A stretch of 64,000 bases of DNA from Chrysomallon squamiferum (GCA_012295275.1 CM022679.1:12481915-12545914); one strand, 5' to 3'; counted from the first letter of the stretch, positions 10,430 to 21,397 are shown. A program made the numbers and translations. The notes: generated by a model from the sequence alone, not told the origin.

Positions 10430-11110
10430 GCTGATGTTGGTGTTATAATTCCTGGGCGTGATTACTTATTCCCGACATCTCTTCCACCAAAATCGCCTCC
10501 GTGAGGAATGATGAATATGCCTAACTTTTCTCCAGCAAGAACTTCAGCGCTTTACAAAACCATTGCTTTCATCTGGAAAAGCTGGTGAACTGTCAAAACT
10601 CTTTTTAAAAATTTCCGAATTAATGAAGACCGTCATTACTTTTGCTTCGCCATCAAAGGTGTGGGTGGGGTGCGGTGGGTGGATGGGTGTCATGGTGATT
10701 AATGAAGATAATCCGGGGATTTCGCAGTAACGACAAAAGAAGAACGGTTCGGAATCGGCCGTGTGATAATTTCTTCGTCTTGCTAATCGGGATATCGTTA
10801 ACGGAAGATTGTATCACCCCAGTGATTAAAGTAATCGGCAGAACGCTGTAGCAGGAAACGACAATCAAACTAGCTCTTACGTTCTCGCAAACTGTCGTTT
10901 CTGAAACAGCACACAGAATCATGGTGGGGGACCGTATCGCCCAGTAGTGCTACACGTGACCAACTGGCCACTGCAGTGTGACTTACACCGTGTTGCCGTC
11001 CTCTGGCTTTTGGTAAAGATCTTACAATAGCAAACAAATGTCGTGGTAGTATTCAGCTACTCAAAGACTAAACTGGGCGTCATTTTAATTTTTACGACAA
11101 CTGTTGTCTC
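10430..11110. promoter_or_regulatory. Complex island with CACGTG
   Basis: About 680 bp of repeat-free, mixed sequence, with CACGTG at 10953-10958. The minus frame at 10653-10922 has no recognisable domain. Possible regulatory element upstream of the neurogenin gene at 17.1 kb; inferred from composition only. Confidence 0.3.
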
Positions 11111-11187
11111 ATATGAATAAGTATGTTTGCATATACAAATATCTTTAATAAAATGGCAAAAGTGTTGTTGCTGTTAAATTGGACGTA

Positions 11188-11209
11188 TTTATTATTATTA
11201 TTATTATTA

Positions 11210-11286
<77 letters not shown>
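11188..11286. repeat. (ATT)n microsatellite
   Basis: About 33 ATT triplets with one GTT interruption. Confidence 0.97.
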
Positions 11287-11288
<2 letters not shown>

Positions 11289-12354
11289 GAAATAAAGAAA
11301 AGAAAAAAAGTATTTCATAAATATTGCTATATAAAAATCATATACATTGCCTTATCCTGGCCCTAAAACAAGGAACATTTAAAACACCCGAACTTCTTCG
11401 TAGCATGAAACAAAATATACATTATTATCTTTTTAATATTTATTGCATATAAATGCAACTGATTTCCAGTACATTCTATTTAATTAATTTCAGGAATTTC
11501 AAAAGATTTTTAATAAACTTTTTCACATCTAACTTTAACTAAATTATTAATCTGAAATATTTCACAACAAAAATTACCTTAGGTCTGAATCGATACAGAT
11601 TCCGATCTTTGTATTTAAAATGCTGTTTTTAATTATGGGTATTCTTCTGAATGCTGTATTGGATATATGGGTGTAATCTTTAATAAAAACGATGTTTTTT
11701 TTATACATCAACGTTTAGCGTATAAATCATAATTTTATTTCCAGGTTAAACTCTAGGGGTTTTTTTTCCCCTTTTTAACAACAAAGCTATAGGTAATGAG
11801 TCTGAAGCCAAAACATTTATCTCGACTCCTACAGAAATGAAAGAACACCTGCCATGTTTTAGAAGAGCATCAGAAAATAATAACAGTTTTTGGCGCAGGG
11901 AAATATGACCTGCCTATTGATTTCCCTTTCACATCACTCTGACAGTGGAACAATAAAGCTCGACATCCTTTTCTAAACCTTTTGATGAAAAAAAGACGAT
12001 ATTATCGTAAAAGTTAACAAGCTGGTGACACTTATATTGAATCTGGTCCCGTTAAAGAACGATTTTCATACACGGAGATATGATAAGGCCACAACCTCTA
12101 ATGTTTGATGTGAGGGACATAAAGACGTAATGGCCCAATATCAATATTGGAGTCTGGAGTGCGGCTTGAAAATTCGGGGCACTGATATGCGGTCAGTGAA
12201 ATTATTGCTTTCCAAAGAATGCGCCCATTTGCAGTAATGGCCCAAATTGATATCATAACCCTTGAGAGAGAAAATAAATTTTAAAAAGTAACATGCGGTT
12301 AAGTCATGATTAGAAACCACAATAGATTTAACTCTCGCCAACGTTCGTTCTATT
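11287..12354. other. Noncoding stretch
   Basis: AT-rich unique sequence, more mixed at about 11800-12340. No gene, RNA or clear regulatory motif seen. Confidence 0.55.
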
Positions 12355-12392
12355 ACTCTCTCTTTCTTTCTTTGTCTGTCTGTCTTTTCTTA

Positions 12393-12453
<61 letters not shown>

Positions 12454-12488
12454 TCTCTATTTTTTCTCTGCATCTCTTAACAAAAAAA

Positions 12489-12519
<31 letters not shown>

Positions 12520-12555
12520 TAATAATAATTATAATAATAATAATAATAATAATAT
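12355..12555. repeat. CT-rich tract, (AAAT)n and (AAT)n
   Basis: TTTC/CTGT units lead into (CT)n at about 12397-12439. After a short gap, AAAT (about 12488-12506) and AAT (about 12507-12555) arrays follow. Confidence 0.9.
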
Positions 12556-12787
12556 CATTTTACGCCACTACTAACTACAGTACAACTAATACTGCTAATA
12601 CCATACTATCACCATCAATATCACGTCTGTCACTAATACGAATATTATCTTTTCCACTGATGTCGCTACTGCTGATGCTGTTGCTGCTACTATTACGTCT
12701 ACTGACATTGCTACTACTTCGTCTTTACTATTTTAATACCATTACTACCACCATTATCACTACTACCGCTGCCACTAGTACCAACTA

Positions 12788-12835
<48 letters not shown>

Positions 12836-12920
12836 GATACTACTGAACTATTATTGTTCTGTTGTTGTTTCTGTGTTGTTGTTTGTTGTTTTTTTTTTTT
12901 TTTTTTTTTTTTGTTTTTTT
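12556..12920. repeat. Degenerate ACT/ATC triplet array, (ATT)n and poly-T
   Basis: A second degenerate triplet zone (about 12556-12788) grades into a pure ATT array (12789-12836), then GTT units and a T run ending near 12920. Confidence 0.8.
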
Positions 12921-13039
12921 TTCTGAGGGGATTATTTTTCATTTATTTACTTACAGATTTACTTGCAAATCAATTAATTACTTTCCCCTGTATTAACAAT
13001 TCCCAAGTAAATTCTTTTAACTTCAAATGAATGTAATCT

Positions 13040-13740
13040 GCATAAATAAACTGTACACCAAATTCTTCCCGTCATTGTTTAGTGGTTTTCGGGATTAACG
13101 ATCAACCCGAACGGACATGGTGGCAAAACATTTGACAATATGCTCATTTATCGCCAATAATTTCATGTGTGCTGTTGGGGACGTTTCCAAAACGGTTAAT
13201 GGGTCTGATCCGCACGTGGCCTCGGCAAATCCTTTCGCAAACAAGAAAGCGTGACGTGGGAACACAGAAACTGATAAGCCGAGAAGTAAGTCAACAAGAA
13301 AAATTCCTAGGTATCTTTTTTCTCGCGCAGAACATTGTTTTCTGGCCACTGTCTCCAGTCAGATGGTTTTCCAATACGTTCGCGACCTATGACCCTTTCT
13401 ATATTTGGTGCTTAAATGTGTTTGGCGCGTGCGTGACATCATCATTTTTTTTTTTTTTTTTTTTTTTTTTTTCTAATAAGTTTCCCTCACGTGCCAAGGG
13501 GTTAAATAAAAGCTGTATTTTTAATTGTTATCTTAAGTTCAATTGTGTGTTGCGGAACCTTTAATTTACTATAAGTTACCCTTCGTTTCTTTTGTTGCCA
13601 CCCGCATGGCACGTGCAGAATTAGTTCTGCGTTTTTTTAATCTCTGCTCTCTTTCGCTTTCGATGCTTTTAATAAACATGGCGGCCGAACGAAGAGGGTC
13701 TAAGTGTGTGACCTCGGCTTATACCAGTATTTCTTCTTAA
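13040..13740. promoter_or_regulatory. Complex island with three CACGTG sites
   Basis: CACGTG occurs at 13213-13218, 13488-13493 and 13610-13615, interrupted by a T run (13446-13472). Overlapping frames on both strands (13095-13349, 13169-13564) match no family I know. An ATGGCGGC (YY1-type) word lies near 13679. Candidate regulatory cluster 3.5-4 kb upstream of the gene at 17.1 kb; inferred. Confidence 0.4.
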
Positions 13741-13779
13741 GAACTGTACGAGAAATTATAAAACAAATGTGGAGTAAGA

Positions 13780-14060
13780 CACACACACATACAAAAAAAT
13801 AATAATAATAATAAATAAATAAAAAATATAAAATTAAAAAAATAAATAAAATAAAATAATAATAATAATAATAATAAACAAAAATAAAATACAATAAAAT
13901 AAACAAGATGAATTACTAAAAATTATTAATGACTTAATGAATTAATAATAATATCTAATGTAATAATAATAATAAGAAGAAGAAGAAGAATGATAATGAT
14001 ATTGATGATGATTATGAAGATGAAGATGATAAGAAGTACAACAACAAGAACAAGAAAATT
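13780..14060. repeat. Interrupted AAT/AAAT/AAG/GAT tract
   Basis: A patchwork of AAT, AAAT, AAG and GAT runs with short interruptions; simple sequence only. Confidence 0.8.
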
Positions 14061-14509
14061 CACCAAAATAAGTCAATAAATAAATAAATATGAAATATTT
14101 TGATTTTATTAAATATTTCTTTAAGAATTCAATAAATCAGCATACTGCATTTCCGCATATAAACAAAACTACAAAACCAAAATAAAATACTCATAAAATA
14201 CTCGTAAATAACGAACACAATATATAAACCTTCATTTTAAAACATTTTTTCTTCACACACACACACCTATACACACATCTACACACCCTCACGAACACAC
14301 ATTAAAAACAACAGCAACAATGAACAAAAAAAAAACAACAAAAAAAACCCCAAACCAAAACAAAACAAAACAAAAAACAAACAAACAGAAATTTAAAAAA
14401 GTCAAAAAAAAATTAAGATCAGTTAGTCATTTTCAGGTATAAAACGGAATACATTCATTTTTTATTATATGCGCTTATTTAAAATTCTAGACGACACAAT
14501 TTTTATTAT
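14061..14509. other. A-rich noncoding stretch
   Basis: Contains a short CACA run near 14257 and an A/C-rich block (about 14310-14410) of AAC/AAAC units. No gene. Confidence 0.6.
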
Positions 14510-14960
14510 TTTTATTTCTTTCCCCACTCCGCGTAGACGAATCGATCCGGTGATCCCTAGAGCGTCAACAAATTTTAACTACGTCCCGCCTCTTCCCATC
14601 TGTCGAGCTAATTTTTCATTTTGTTTGAAATTCCTCACCGTGAGGTGGTCCATCAAAAACGTTGTACACGCCGTGCTCGGCGCTTTCAACGAGGTGGCTG
14701 GGCGGCTCTTACGACGACAGCGACGGTCGACGGTCCCCAAGGGACCGGGCCTTTGAAGAATTTCTCGTTTTTCACTGCTCGTTATCGTCCTTTCTTTCCA
14801 AACGCTGTTACATACAAACAAGCTTTTTTTACCTTTTGACGGCGACCTCCGAAAATTAGTTAATTTCACTCGTTAGCGCGGTGAAACAAAACGAGGAACA
14901 AATTAGACGAAATTGCGCCCCCTACCATTCCTCCCACAGTCTTTTGAGTTTCGCGATAAA
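14510..14960. promoter_or_regulatory. GC-richer island with CTCF-like motif
   Basis: Mixed-composition block with open frames on both strands (14469-14756 plus, 14579-14869 minus). Neither has a recognisable domain, and mutual overlap is expected for GC-richer DNA in an AT-rich region. It ends with a CTCF-like core at 14915-14928. Candidate regulatory element about 2.2-2.6 kb upstream of the gene start. Confidence 0.4.
14915..14928 (-). promoter_or_regulatory. CTCF-like motif, minus strand
   Basis: On the minus strand the core GTAGGGGGCGC matches the last eleven positions of CCASYAGRKGGCRS exactly; the three leading bases differ. It lies about 2.2 kb upstream of the + strand neurogenin-like ATG. 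Confidence 0.4.
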
Positions 14961-15075
14961 GCGAGGTGTATTTTGCGTATATATCTTGTATTACCTTTTT
15001 AAATAATAATAATGAATTATTTATTTACTCGCTGCCAAGAATTTCAAGAGTGTAATTTATATATAAATACAACAT

Positions 15076-15122
15076 ATTATTTTTATAATAATAATAATAA
15101 CAACAACAATAATAATAACAAA

Positions 15123-15166
<44 letters not shown>

Positions 15167-15184
15167 TGATGATGATGATGATGA
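15076..15184. repeat. (AAT)n then (GAT)n
   Basis: AAT array with CAA interruptions, switching to seven GAT triplets at about 15163. Confidence 0.95.
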
Positions 15185-15239
15185 GTGGATAGTTGTAGTA
15201 TTGAGTGTACAGTTGTAGGTATAATAATATGTGTTATGG

Positions 15240-15400
15240 AAGTTATTATTATCATCATCTTCACCATCAACAGCCTGTGGTTGTAGTTGAAGTAACAGTA
15301 GTAGAATTAGTAGCAGAAGTAATTACTATAGAAATAACAGTAGTAAGTAGCAGTAGAAATACTTGACGTAGTCGTAGAAGCAGCAGCAATAGTAGTGATA
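15240..15400. repeat. Degenerate TAG/CAT triplet zone
   Basis: Loose TAG, CAG, GAA and ATC triplets in one register; low-complexity noncoding. Confidence 0.6.
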
Positions 15401-15604
15401 CTGAACACGACACTATGTACAAAAAGAGAGAGAGCTACACATTTATAATAACTGTTTGCAAATATACACAGTTTGAAAATAAACAGCAAATCCAAAATAA
15501 CAGACACACATACACACAAATACGTATAATTACTGTAATGATTATAAACTGTCTTTTAAAACAGCAGTGATAAAAAGAGAAGAAGAAGAAGAAGAAGAAG
15601 AAGA

Positions 15605-15800
15605 TTAGGACTACAGATTTAGTGCGCGGTGGTGAAGCGACAGCTATCGTCTGCTTTAAGCGTGCGGGCACCCAGCCAGGCACGCGACTTACCGCGTTGT
15701 CACCGCATTGGCTCTTTGTTTTATCCAATCACGTGGCTCCTTGTACGCTACACAATACAATCTTTTTATCTGCTGTTTAATTCAGTTCCTTGGACCAGTA
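15605..15800. promoter_or_regulatory. Complex island with CCAAT-CACGTG composite
   Basis: After an (AAG)n run (about 15580-15604) comes a GC-richer block. CCAAT at 15725-15729 abuts CACGTG at 15730-15735, an arrangement known for NF-Y plus USF-type composite elements. It lies about 1.4 kb upstream of the gene's ATG; function is inferred. Confidence 0.4.
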
Positions 15801-16227
15801 GACATTCTGAATAATGAAAAAAAATATTTTCTTTTTATATACATTTTTCAGAAAACCTCACACTTTAATTGTAAATGAAATTGCTTGGAAAAAATATAAA
15901 CTTTCTCGTTTAGAAAGAAAATAATGAGAAAAATATTGCTGGAGGATAAACCATAGTTTTTTAATTTAAAACAGAGATGTTTGAAAACAAATCGAAGAGT
16001 ATAAGAGTGAAGGACGGAAAATCAGAAAGAAAAATAAAGAAAGATGTTTAGGATTATAATGAATATTGTTAAATACAGTAAACAAAAATAAAATATTTAG
16101 ATAAACATTTAAATGCGAAAAACAAAAAACAAAACAAACAATAACATGAACAAACAAAATAAAAAAAAAGCTAAGAAAAAAGAAAAGGAGAAAAATAAAA
16201 GAACAGTTTTCTCTTAGACCCACATTA
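15801..16227. other. A/T-rich noncoding stretch
   Basis: A-rich unique sequence. The long minus frame through it and the following repeats is low-complexity and not a gene. Confidence 0.6.
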
Positions 16228-16228
16228 A

Positions 16229-16282
<54 letters not shown>

Positions 16283-16300
16283 TATAATAATAATAATAAA
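16228..16300. repeat. (AAT)n microsatellite
   Basis: About 23 AAT triplets, with one ATT interruption. Confidence 0.95.
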
Positions 16301-16382
16301 GTGTAAAACTACCTTTGCACGTAAGCTTAGTTTTACGACTGACGTAAATGCTGGTCGAAATCATTATAACATACATTTTCGT

Positions 16383-16384
<2 letters not shown>

Positions 16385-16431
<47 letters not shown>
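16385..16431. repeat. (CT)n microsatellite
   Basis: About 23 CT units. Confidence 0.97.
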
Positions 16432-16434
<3 letters not shown>

Positions 16435-16616
16435 ATATTTTTGTATCGCTTACATTTATGTCCTTTAAAATTATTAGAGTGCTATAAATAAGTATTTATT
16501 TATTTATTTATTTGTATATAAACTTTATGTTTTTAATCAGTTAATTTCTTTCTTTTTTTTATCTTTTCATTATTTGTTTGTTTCTTAACAATTTTTTTTT
16601 TAATTTCATTTTTCTA

Positions 16617-16618
<2 letters not shown>

Positions 16619-16704
<86 letters not shown>
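16619..16704. repeat. (ATT)n microsatellite
   Basis: About 28 uninterrupted ATT triplets, ending about 90 bp before the promoter-proximal CACGTG of the neurogenin-like gene. Confidence 0.97.
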
Positions 16705-16791
16705 TCGCACAAGGGCAAGTTTTTAAGTTAAGGCTCGCGTACCTCGTTTTTACCACCAATGAAACTAACCAGTGCTACCAGACGACTTGGT

Positions 16792-16797
16792 CACGTG
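16792..16797. promoter_or_regulatory. Promoter-proximal CACGTG of gene 1
   Basis: A GTCACGTG word lies 138 bp upstream of the TATA box. Gene 2 has a comparable GTCACGTGAC about 87 bp upstream of its TATA box, so the arrangement may be inherited from the common ancestor of the pair. The binding factor is unknown. Confidence 0.45.
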
Positions 16798-16934
16798 TTC
16801 CACAACTGTCAGAGTGATCGTTCTTTTGTGTTGACAACAATAGGGCCCCAGTAGGGTCGGGTATAAGTGACGGATTGGTGCGATGCTTTTCACTTATTGA
16901 TTCACCCACGAAAAAGGTTGGAAGTCGTGTGCGC

Positions 16935-16942
16935 TATATAAG
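16935..16942 (+). promoter_or_regulatory. TATA box of gene 1
   Basis: TATATAAG lies 188 bp upstream of the ATG. Transcription would be expected to start about 25-30 bp downstream, near 16965. That gives a 5' UTR of about 155 nt with no upstream ATG, consistent with the start chosen at 17123. TATA promoters are usual for tightly regulated developmental genes. Confidence 0.65.
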
Positions 16943-17122
16943 AGAATAAGATTTCAGCGGACCAGAATTTTAAAAACTGTGCTAGACTCGAAGAAAACTG
17001 AACAACATAGAAACAGAGTCTGTAGCAGAAAGGACTTGCGTTTGAAGTAAAAGATAAAGAAAAAAATAATAATATTTATCTCATTTTACTTAGACATTCT
17101 TTGTGAAATATCTTAATTCAAA

Positions 17123-18013
17123 ATGCTGCCCGCAATGGAGCATGGAGCTTTCGAGGAAGTTAAATCTGATGCTGTGCTGTGTGACAAGTTTGACGACGTT
17201 GTTAACAAAGACGTGTCTGACGACAGCGACGCATCCGGCAAGAAATGCCGTCCCCGCAAACAGCGGACGAAAAACAATCAACAGCGACAAGTGAACAAAG
17301 TTTGCAGACGAAGAAGAGCGAACGACAGGGAAAAGAACAGAATGCACGGACTAAACGACGCTCTGGATGACTTGCGCAAAATGTTGCCGAACACGTCTGA
17401 GGCGAAACTGACGAAAATAGACACGCTGAGGACGGCGTACAACTACATCTGGGCGTTGTCGGAGACGCTGAAACTGATGGGTGGCAGTGCTGAAGGCGTT
17501 GGAACACCGGCTGGAACGGAGAATCAGAACGTTGATGAATTTTCGGATGCAGGAAATTTTGACATGGAAAGCATCGACGGAAGCTCAAATCTGAACACCA
17601 GCTGTGCAAGCGCGTCACAAATAGCCGTCGTAGATGGAGACGTCGACGTGGTTAGCGTGGACAGTTTCCAGGGAATACTGACACAAAGAGAGGCCTTCAG
17701 AGACAGTTTCATTCCTTCTCCTCAAACCCCAGCCTCGCCTGCTAGTGTTTGTAGCGATAGCTCCACCGTAGGCCTTGGCACGATCAGACACAATGTTCCA
17801 TTCTCAGATTTCACTTCGTTTGGACAGTCGTACCAGAGAGGATCCGAAAGTTGTAACTTCTATTACGGATCTGGTGAAGGAATGCCGCTGTCGACTAACG
17901 CCTATCAGACTCTAGAACACAATCGGAATATTTCTTTCATGGACGCTTTGTCAAACGGACTGAATAATTCCATTCATTTGTCTTCACCCGAACAGTACAC
18001 TTTGTCTGTGTAA
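17123..18013 (+). CDS. Neurogenin-like bHLH transcription factor (gene 1)
   Basis: An intronless 296-residue frame. The N-terminus is acidic (about 21-37), followed by a basic NLS-like segment (40-55). The bHLH domain spans about 60-119: basic region [14 protein letters not shown] with the DNA-contacting E70 and R73, helix 1, a short loop (90-94) and helix 2 with [25 protein letters not shown] and NYIWALxETL mark the neurogenin branch of the atonal superfamily; HGLN after the basic region is more NeuroD-like. The Ser-rich tail has a TP/SP cluster at 197-206 (known neurogenins are tuned by proline-directed phosphorylation) and SVCSDS at 208-213. The family binds E-boxes as heterodimers with E proteins and drives neural fate. 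The ATG has A at -3; a second Met at codon 5 is possible. It faces the paralogue at 45030-45827. NeuroD or Olig membership is less likely. Confidence 0.93.
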   Translation: MLPAMEHGAFEEVKSDAVLCDKFDDVVNKDVSDDSDASGKKCRPRKQRTKNNQQRQVNKVCRRRRANDREKNRMHGLNDALDDLRKMLPNTSEAKLTKIDTLRTAYNYIWALSETLKLMGGSAEGVGTPAGTENQNVDEFSDAGNFDMESIDGSSNLNTSCASASQIAVVDGDVDVVSVDSFQGILTQREAFRDSFIPSPQTPASPASVCSDSSTVGLGTIRHNVPFSDFTSFGQSYQRGSESCNFYYGSGEGMPLSTNAYQTLEHNRNISFMDALSNGLNNSIHLSSPEQYTLSV

Positions 18014-18290
18014 AAAGTTACCTGTTCAGCAATTGACTGTTTAAACCTGTGATATGCCGAAACAACGATACACATTTCACGCTCGAACTCTTGAAGAAAT
18101 ATCTGGTTTGCGATTAGCACAAAAAGAGACGGGCTGATGTTGATGCCTTGACTCAGTCCAGTGTTGTATGTATTTCGTCAAATCTATTTTTGAGATGTGT
18201 TTCTTTTTGCATTTACTGCATGTGCTGAAATGTAATTTTACGATTTTATTTAATAAAATGTTATTTATTATGAATAATGATGTTGTATTT
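18014..18290 (+). terminator. 3' UTR and poly(A) signal of gene 1
   Basis: After the TAA stop, AATAAA lies at 18252-18257 with a GT-rich stretch (about 18279-18290) just beyond. This is the usual arrangement of a metazoan cleavage/polyadenylation site and implies a 3' UTR of about 260 nt. Confidence 0.7.
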
Positions 18291-19030
18291 TCTATTTAGT
18301 ATTAGTTATATTTCTGTTATATAAAGAAACAAATTGTACAAGGAAAATGCATTAAATTATTTATTTATTTATTTATGTGTTTATCTTAAGTCATCAAATT
18401 CTAAATTCATTTTTAAACCTTCGTGGTACTAAATAACGTATTCAGTTATTTGTGCAATCAGGATTTTAATACAAATCTCGTTAATGATTGTTATGACGTA
18501 TTGTGACATAAGTTACGTCGATAAATAATTTCTATGGGTCATTAATATTATTGATTGTTTTATTTATTATTCATGATAGAACTGATTAAATGGACAGCTT
18601 TCAAATTCATTTACATATCCGATCAAATAATAATAATAATAATAATAATAATGTGAAAGCTAAAGGAAAAATATGTTGCCATATTAAATAAAATATATTC
18701 ATACTCGTTTTCTTTAAATAAATAAATAAATTTAAAAAAGAGAGGGAACGAACAAAAACAAGAAACAAAACAAACAATAATAATGATTAATTTGTGGACA
18801 TTGTATTTATTTTAGATTTATTTAATATTTAGAAAGATTTAGAAATAATGAAACAAATGCATTTAGATTTATCATAATCCAAGGAGATAATTAAAAAGAA
18901 AAAAAAAAGAAGAAAAAAAAAAGAAAGATAGATAAAAAGAAATGTTTAGATCATAAAATGATGATATAATTTATTTTAATAAATCTAACCATCTCAAAAG
19001 AGTTATCTTTCGGAATCTTTCCTACAGCTG
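18291..19030. other. AT-rich noncoding stretch
   Basis: Contains short TTTA (18358-18375), ATA (18627-18653) and AAAT runs and an A/G-rich block (18895-18945). No gene. Confidence 0.65.
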
Positions 19031-19262
19031 TTGCGTAGTAAATGTTCAGAAACGAAAACTCACATTAGCCTCGTTTTCATCGCTAAACGAATTGTTTCTC
19101 CTAAACCACGTGACGCATGCCGGTCGCGTGCCTCATTCGTCAGGCGCGTGCGCCATTTCCGCTCCCTAATTTTTCAAAATACATTGCTGTTTGGAATTCG
19201 TTATCACAGCAATCTTAATTTGTTAGCTGTGAGGGAATTCCCTTTCAGGGTTAAATACCCAG
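19031..19262. promoter_or_regulatory. Complex island with CACGTG
   Basis: GC-richer, CG-containing block with CACGTGAC at 19107-19114. The frame at 19031-19267 has no recognisable domain. It lies about 1 kb downstream of gene 1; candidate enhancer, inferred. Confidence 0.35.
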
Positions 19263-19440
19263 GTTAATACTTAAGAACATAATAAGGTTATGGATAAAAA
19301 ATAAAAAAATAAAAAGAATAGCGGCAATGCGACATATTAAAAGATAGTAACAGCCAAAAATGTTTCGAGTATTTTTTAATTTTTCGGTAGGTAATAAACT
19401 ATCATTTGTACCTGGTATATTTGAGCGTATCTGTGTGTCT

Positions 19441-19544
19441 ATGCATGTATGTATGTATGTATGTATGTATGTATGTATGTGTGTTTGTGTATGTATGTAT
19501 ATAATATATACGTGTATGCATGTACTTCGTCGGTTTTTGATGGA

Positions 19545-19624
<80 letters not shown>
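19441..19624. repeat. (GTAT)n and (ATT)n microsatellites
   Basis: A TGTA array at about 19445-19480 with GT-rich continuation to about 19505, then about 25 ATT triplets at 19547-19624. Confidence 0.95.
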
Positions 19625-19625
<1 letters not shown>

Positions 19626-19749
19626 AAAATATAGTTTAAGTCTTAATTTAATAATTCGATATAAAATAGTAAAAGATACAAATTGAGAAGGTTTTAAATA
19701 TTTATGGTAGTAATCACTATAAATAATTTAAAATTATCTGAAAAAAATC

Positions 19750-19752
<3 letters not shown>

Positions 19753-19789
<37 letters not shown>
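19753..19789. repeat. Poly-A run (about 37)
   Basis: A long A homopolymer with no element upstream that looks like a retroposed transcript; its true length is uncertain. Confidence 0.9.
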
Positions 19790-19791
<2 letters not shown>

Positions 19792-19934
19792 TTTAATAAT
19801 CAGAGTTTATCTTGACCATACACAACAGCAGATATTCCTGGTCAGTTGATTTGAAGCATTTTCTTCATAAACGCTATCATAAATATGTCATATGAAACTA
19901 GATTTTTAAAAATTATCTCTTAAACTAAAACCTG

Positions 19935-20560
19935 TGAACTCTTTTTTTTCCCTTCCTTCACCTTCTTCTTCTTCTTGACGCCGATGGCCAAATTCAGATA
20001 AATGGTCTTGACCCAACTCGTAAAGATGATCATCGTGGCCTAATTGCCAAGGCAGAGCAGTCTTTTCACGCAAGATCAAAAAGCCACAGAAATTCAAATA
20101 TCCGAGGAAAGATGCTAAATTTGTTTAATTCTCTGTTCTGCACTTGCGATTAAAGAAATCTACAGTGAGCGGACAATGACGTGGTCTGTCTTTTGTCATC
20201 CGGTGTTTCTCCTGGCCGGCCGAAATGAACACCCTGAAGGTGCGTCATTACCAAACTCCGAGCTCGATACATTGCGCACAGCCCAGTGGTCATCAAAGAA
20301 AGGGATGACCGCTTGACCGCTGATTGCAACTGTAACTGGCGTTGTAGCGAATTTTAAAAGAATCGGATCCAGCGTCGTACAAAATCTTGAAACAACAATA
20401 GGCCCGGGTTACAGGACAAAATGCTTATTATTATTTTCAGCGGTGATATATTTTCAGAACGAGACGCTGACGTTTACGTTGAAATCCTAGTACGCCTGCA
20501 GAGACAATGTCAGCGCTTGACACTGTTTGGTTTAGGACTTTATTAGAGTAAAGTGTTAGT
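19935..20560. promoter_or_regulatory. Complex noncoding island
   Basis: About 600 bp of mixed, CG-containing sequence. Within 19985-20045 there is a loose 24 bp imperfect repeat. No supported gene. Candidate regulatory element 2-2.5 kb downstream of gene 1; inferred from composition. Confidence 0.3.
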
Positions 20561-21397
20561 TACCTTTTTCCCCACTAATTCTCTCTTCGTAGAAATAATT
20601 TTCGGTGTAAAGAATAAATTGTCTTCGGAATTGTACGCTTTCCCCTGTGTTCTGTGAAAGGTGATCTTTAACAAACTTTAGTTTGAAACTTTAATATTTC
20701 AAACAATTTGACCTATCTTTTTTTAATTTCCTTGGCCCATTCGTTTTCTTTTTCATAAATGTATATCCTTAATACTGTATATGTAATCAGAGTATCTTAC
20801 CAAATTTTAATATCTTTTTAATAAATACAAAATAATTTCAAATCATATTTATTGGTCTGCAACTATAGTTTTAAATATATTAACTGTTTCAGAAAATAAA
20901 TATGTAGATATAAACGTAATTATTACAATAATAATGGTCACAAAAAATAACAACAACAATAATTTTAATTACAACATCAATAACAATAATCACTTAAAAA
21001 CAACAACAAACAACAACGATGTTACAAGATATGTTTTTCTTAAAATAGCCAGAAACGTGCTGAATCAGACGAGCGAACTTTTTACTAAAACTTAAATATT
21101 GTCTGACCTAAATACTCAAAACTCAATGTCGTTCTTATGTATGGATTTAATCCTGTGAACAAATGGCATTGTAGGAAAGGGTGTATATGGCTTCTTCCTG
21201 TCCATTGTGTTCAAGGCCGCGCGGGTCAGAAGGACCTTGATAGACCTCTCGACCATTGATGACTAGTTGTGAATGAAAGGTCTACAAAAGCATTTGACCT
21301 ACATTGAGAGAAAGTTGTAGTCAGTGTGGGATTTCCGTGTGTGAACCGCCAGGCGTGAGAAATTGAATTAAACTAATTCATAGACTGTTACAACAAC
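20561..21397. other. Noncoding stretch
   Basis: AT-rich with CAA/ATA triplets at about 20925-21015, becoming more complex at about 21150-21360. No gene seen. Confidence 0.55.

Noticed and set aside
13169-13564. 131-residue plus frame and its opposing minus frame
   Set aside because: Crosses a poly-T run, no recognisable domain, and overlaps an open frame on the other strand as expected in less AT-rich DNA.
14469-14869. Overlapping 95-96 residue frames on both strands
   Set aside because: No domain recognised; stop-poor because the island is GC-richer.
15966-16433. 155-residue minus-strand frame
   Set aside because: Starts in the (CT)n array and crosses the (AAT)n array; the remainder is low-complexity AT-rich sequence.
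17202-17618. 138-residue minus-strand frame opposite gene 1
   Set aside because: Shadow of the bHLH coding sequence; no domain of its own.
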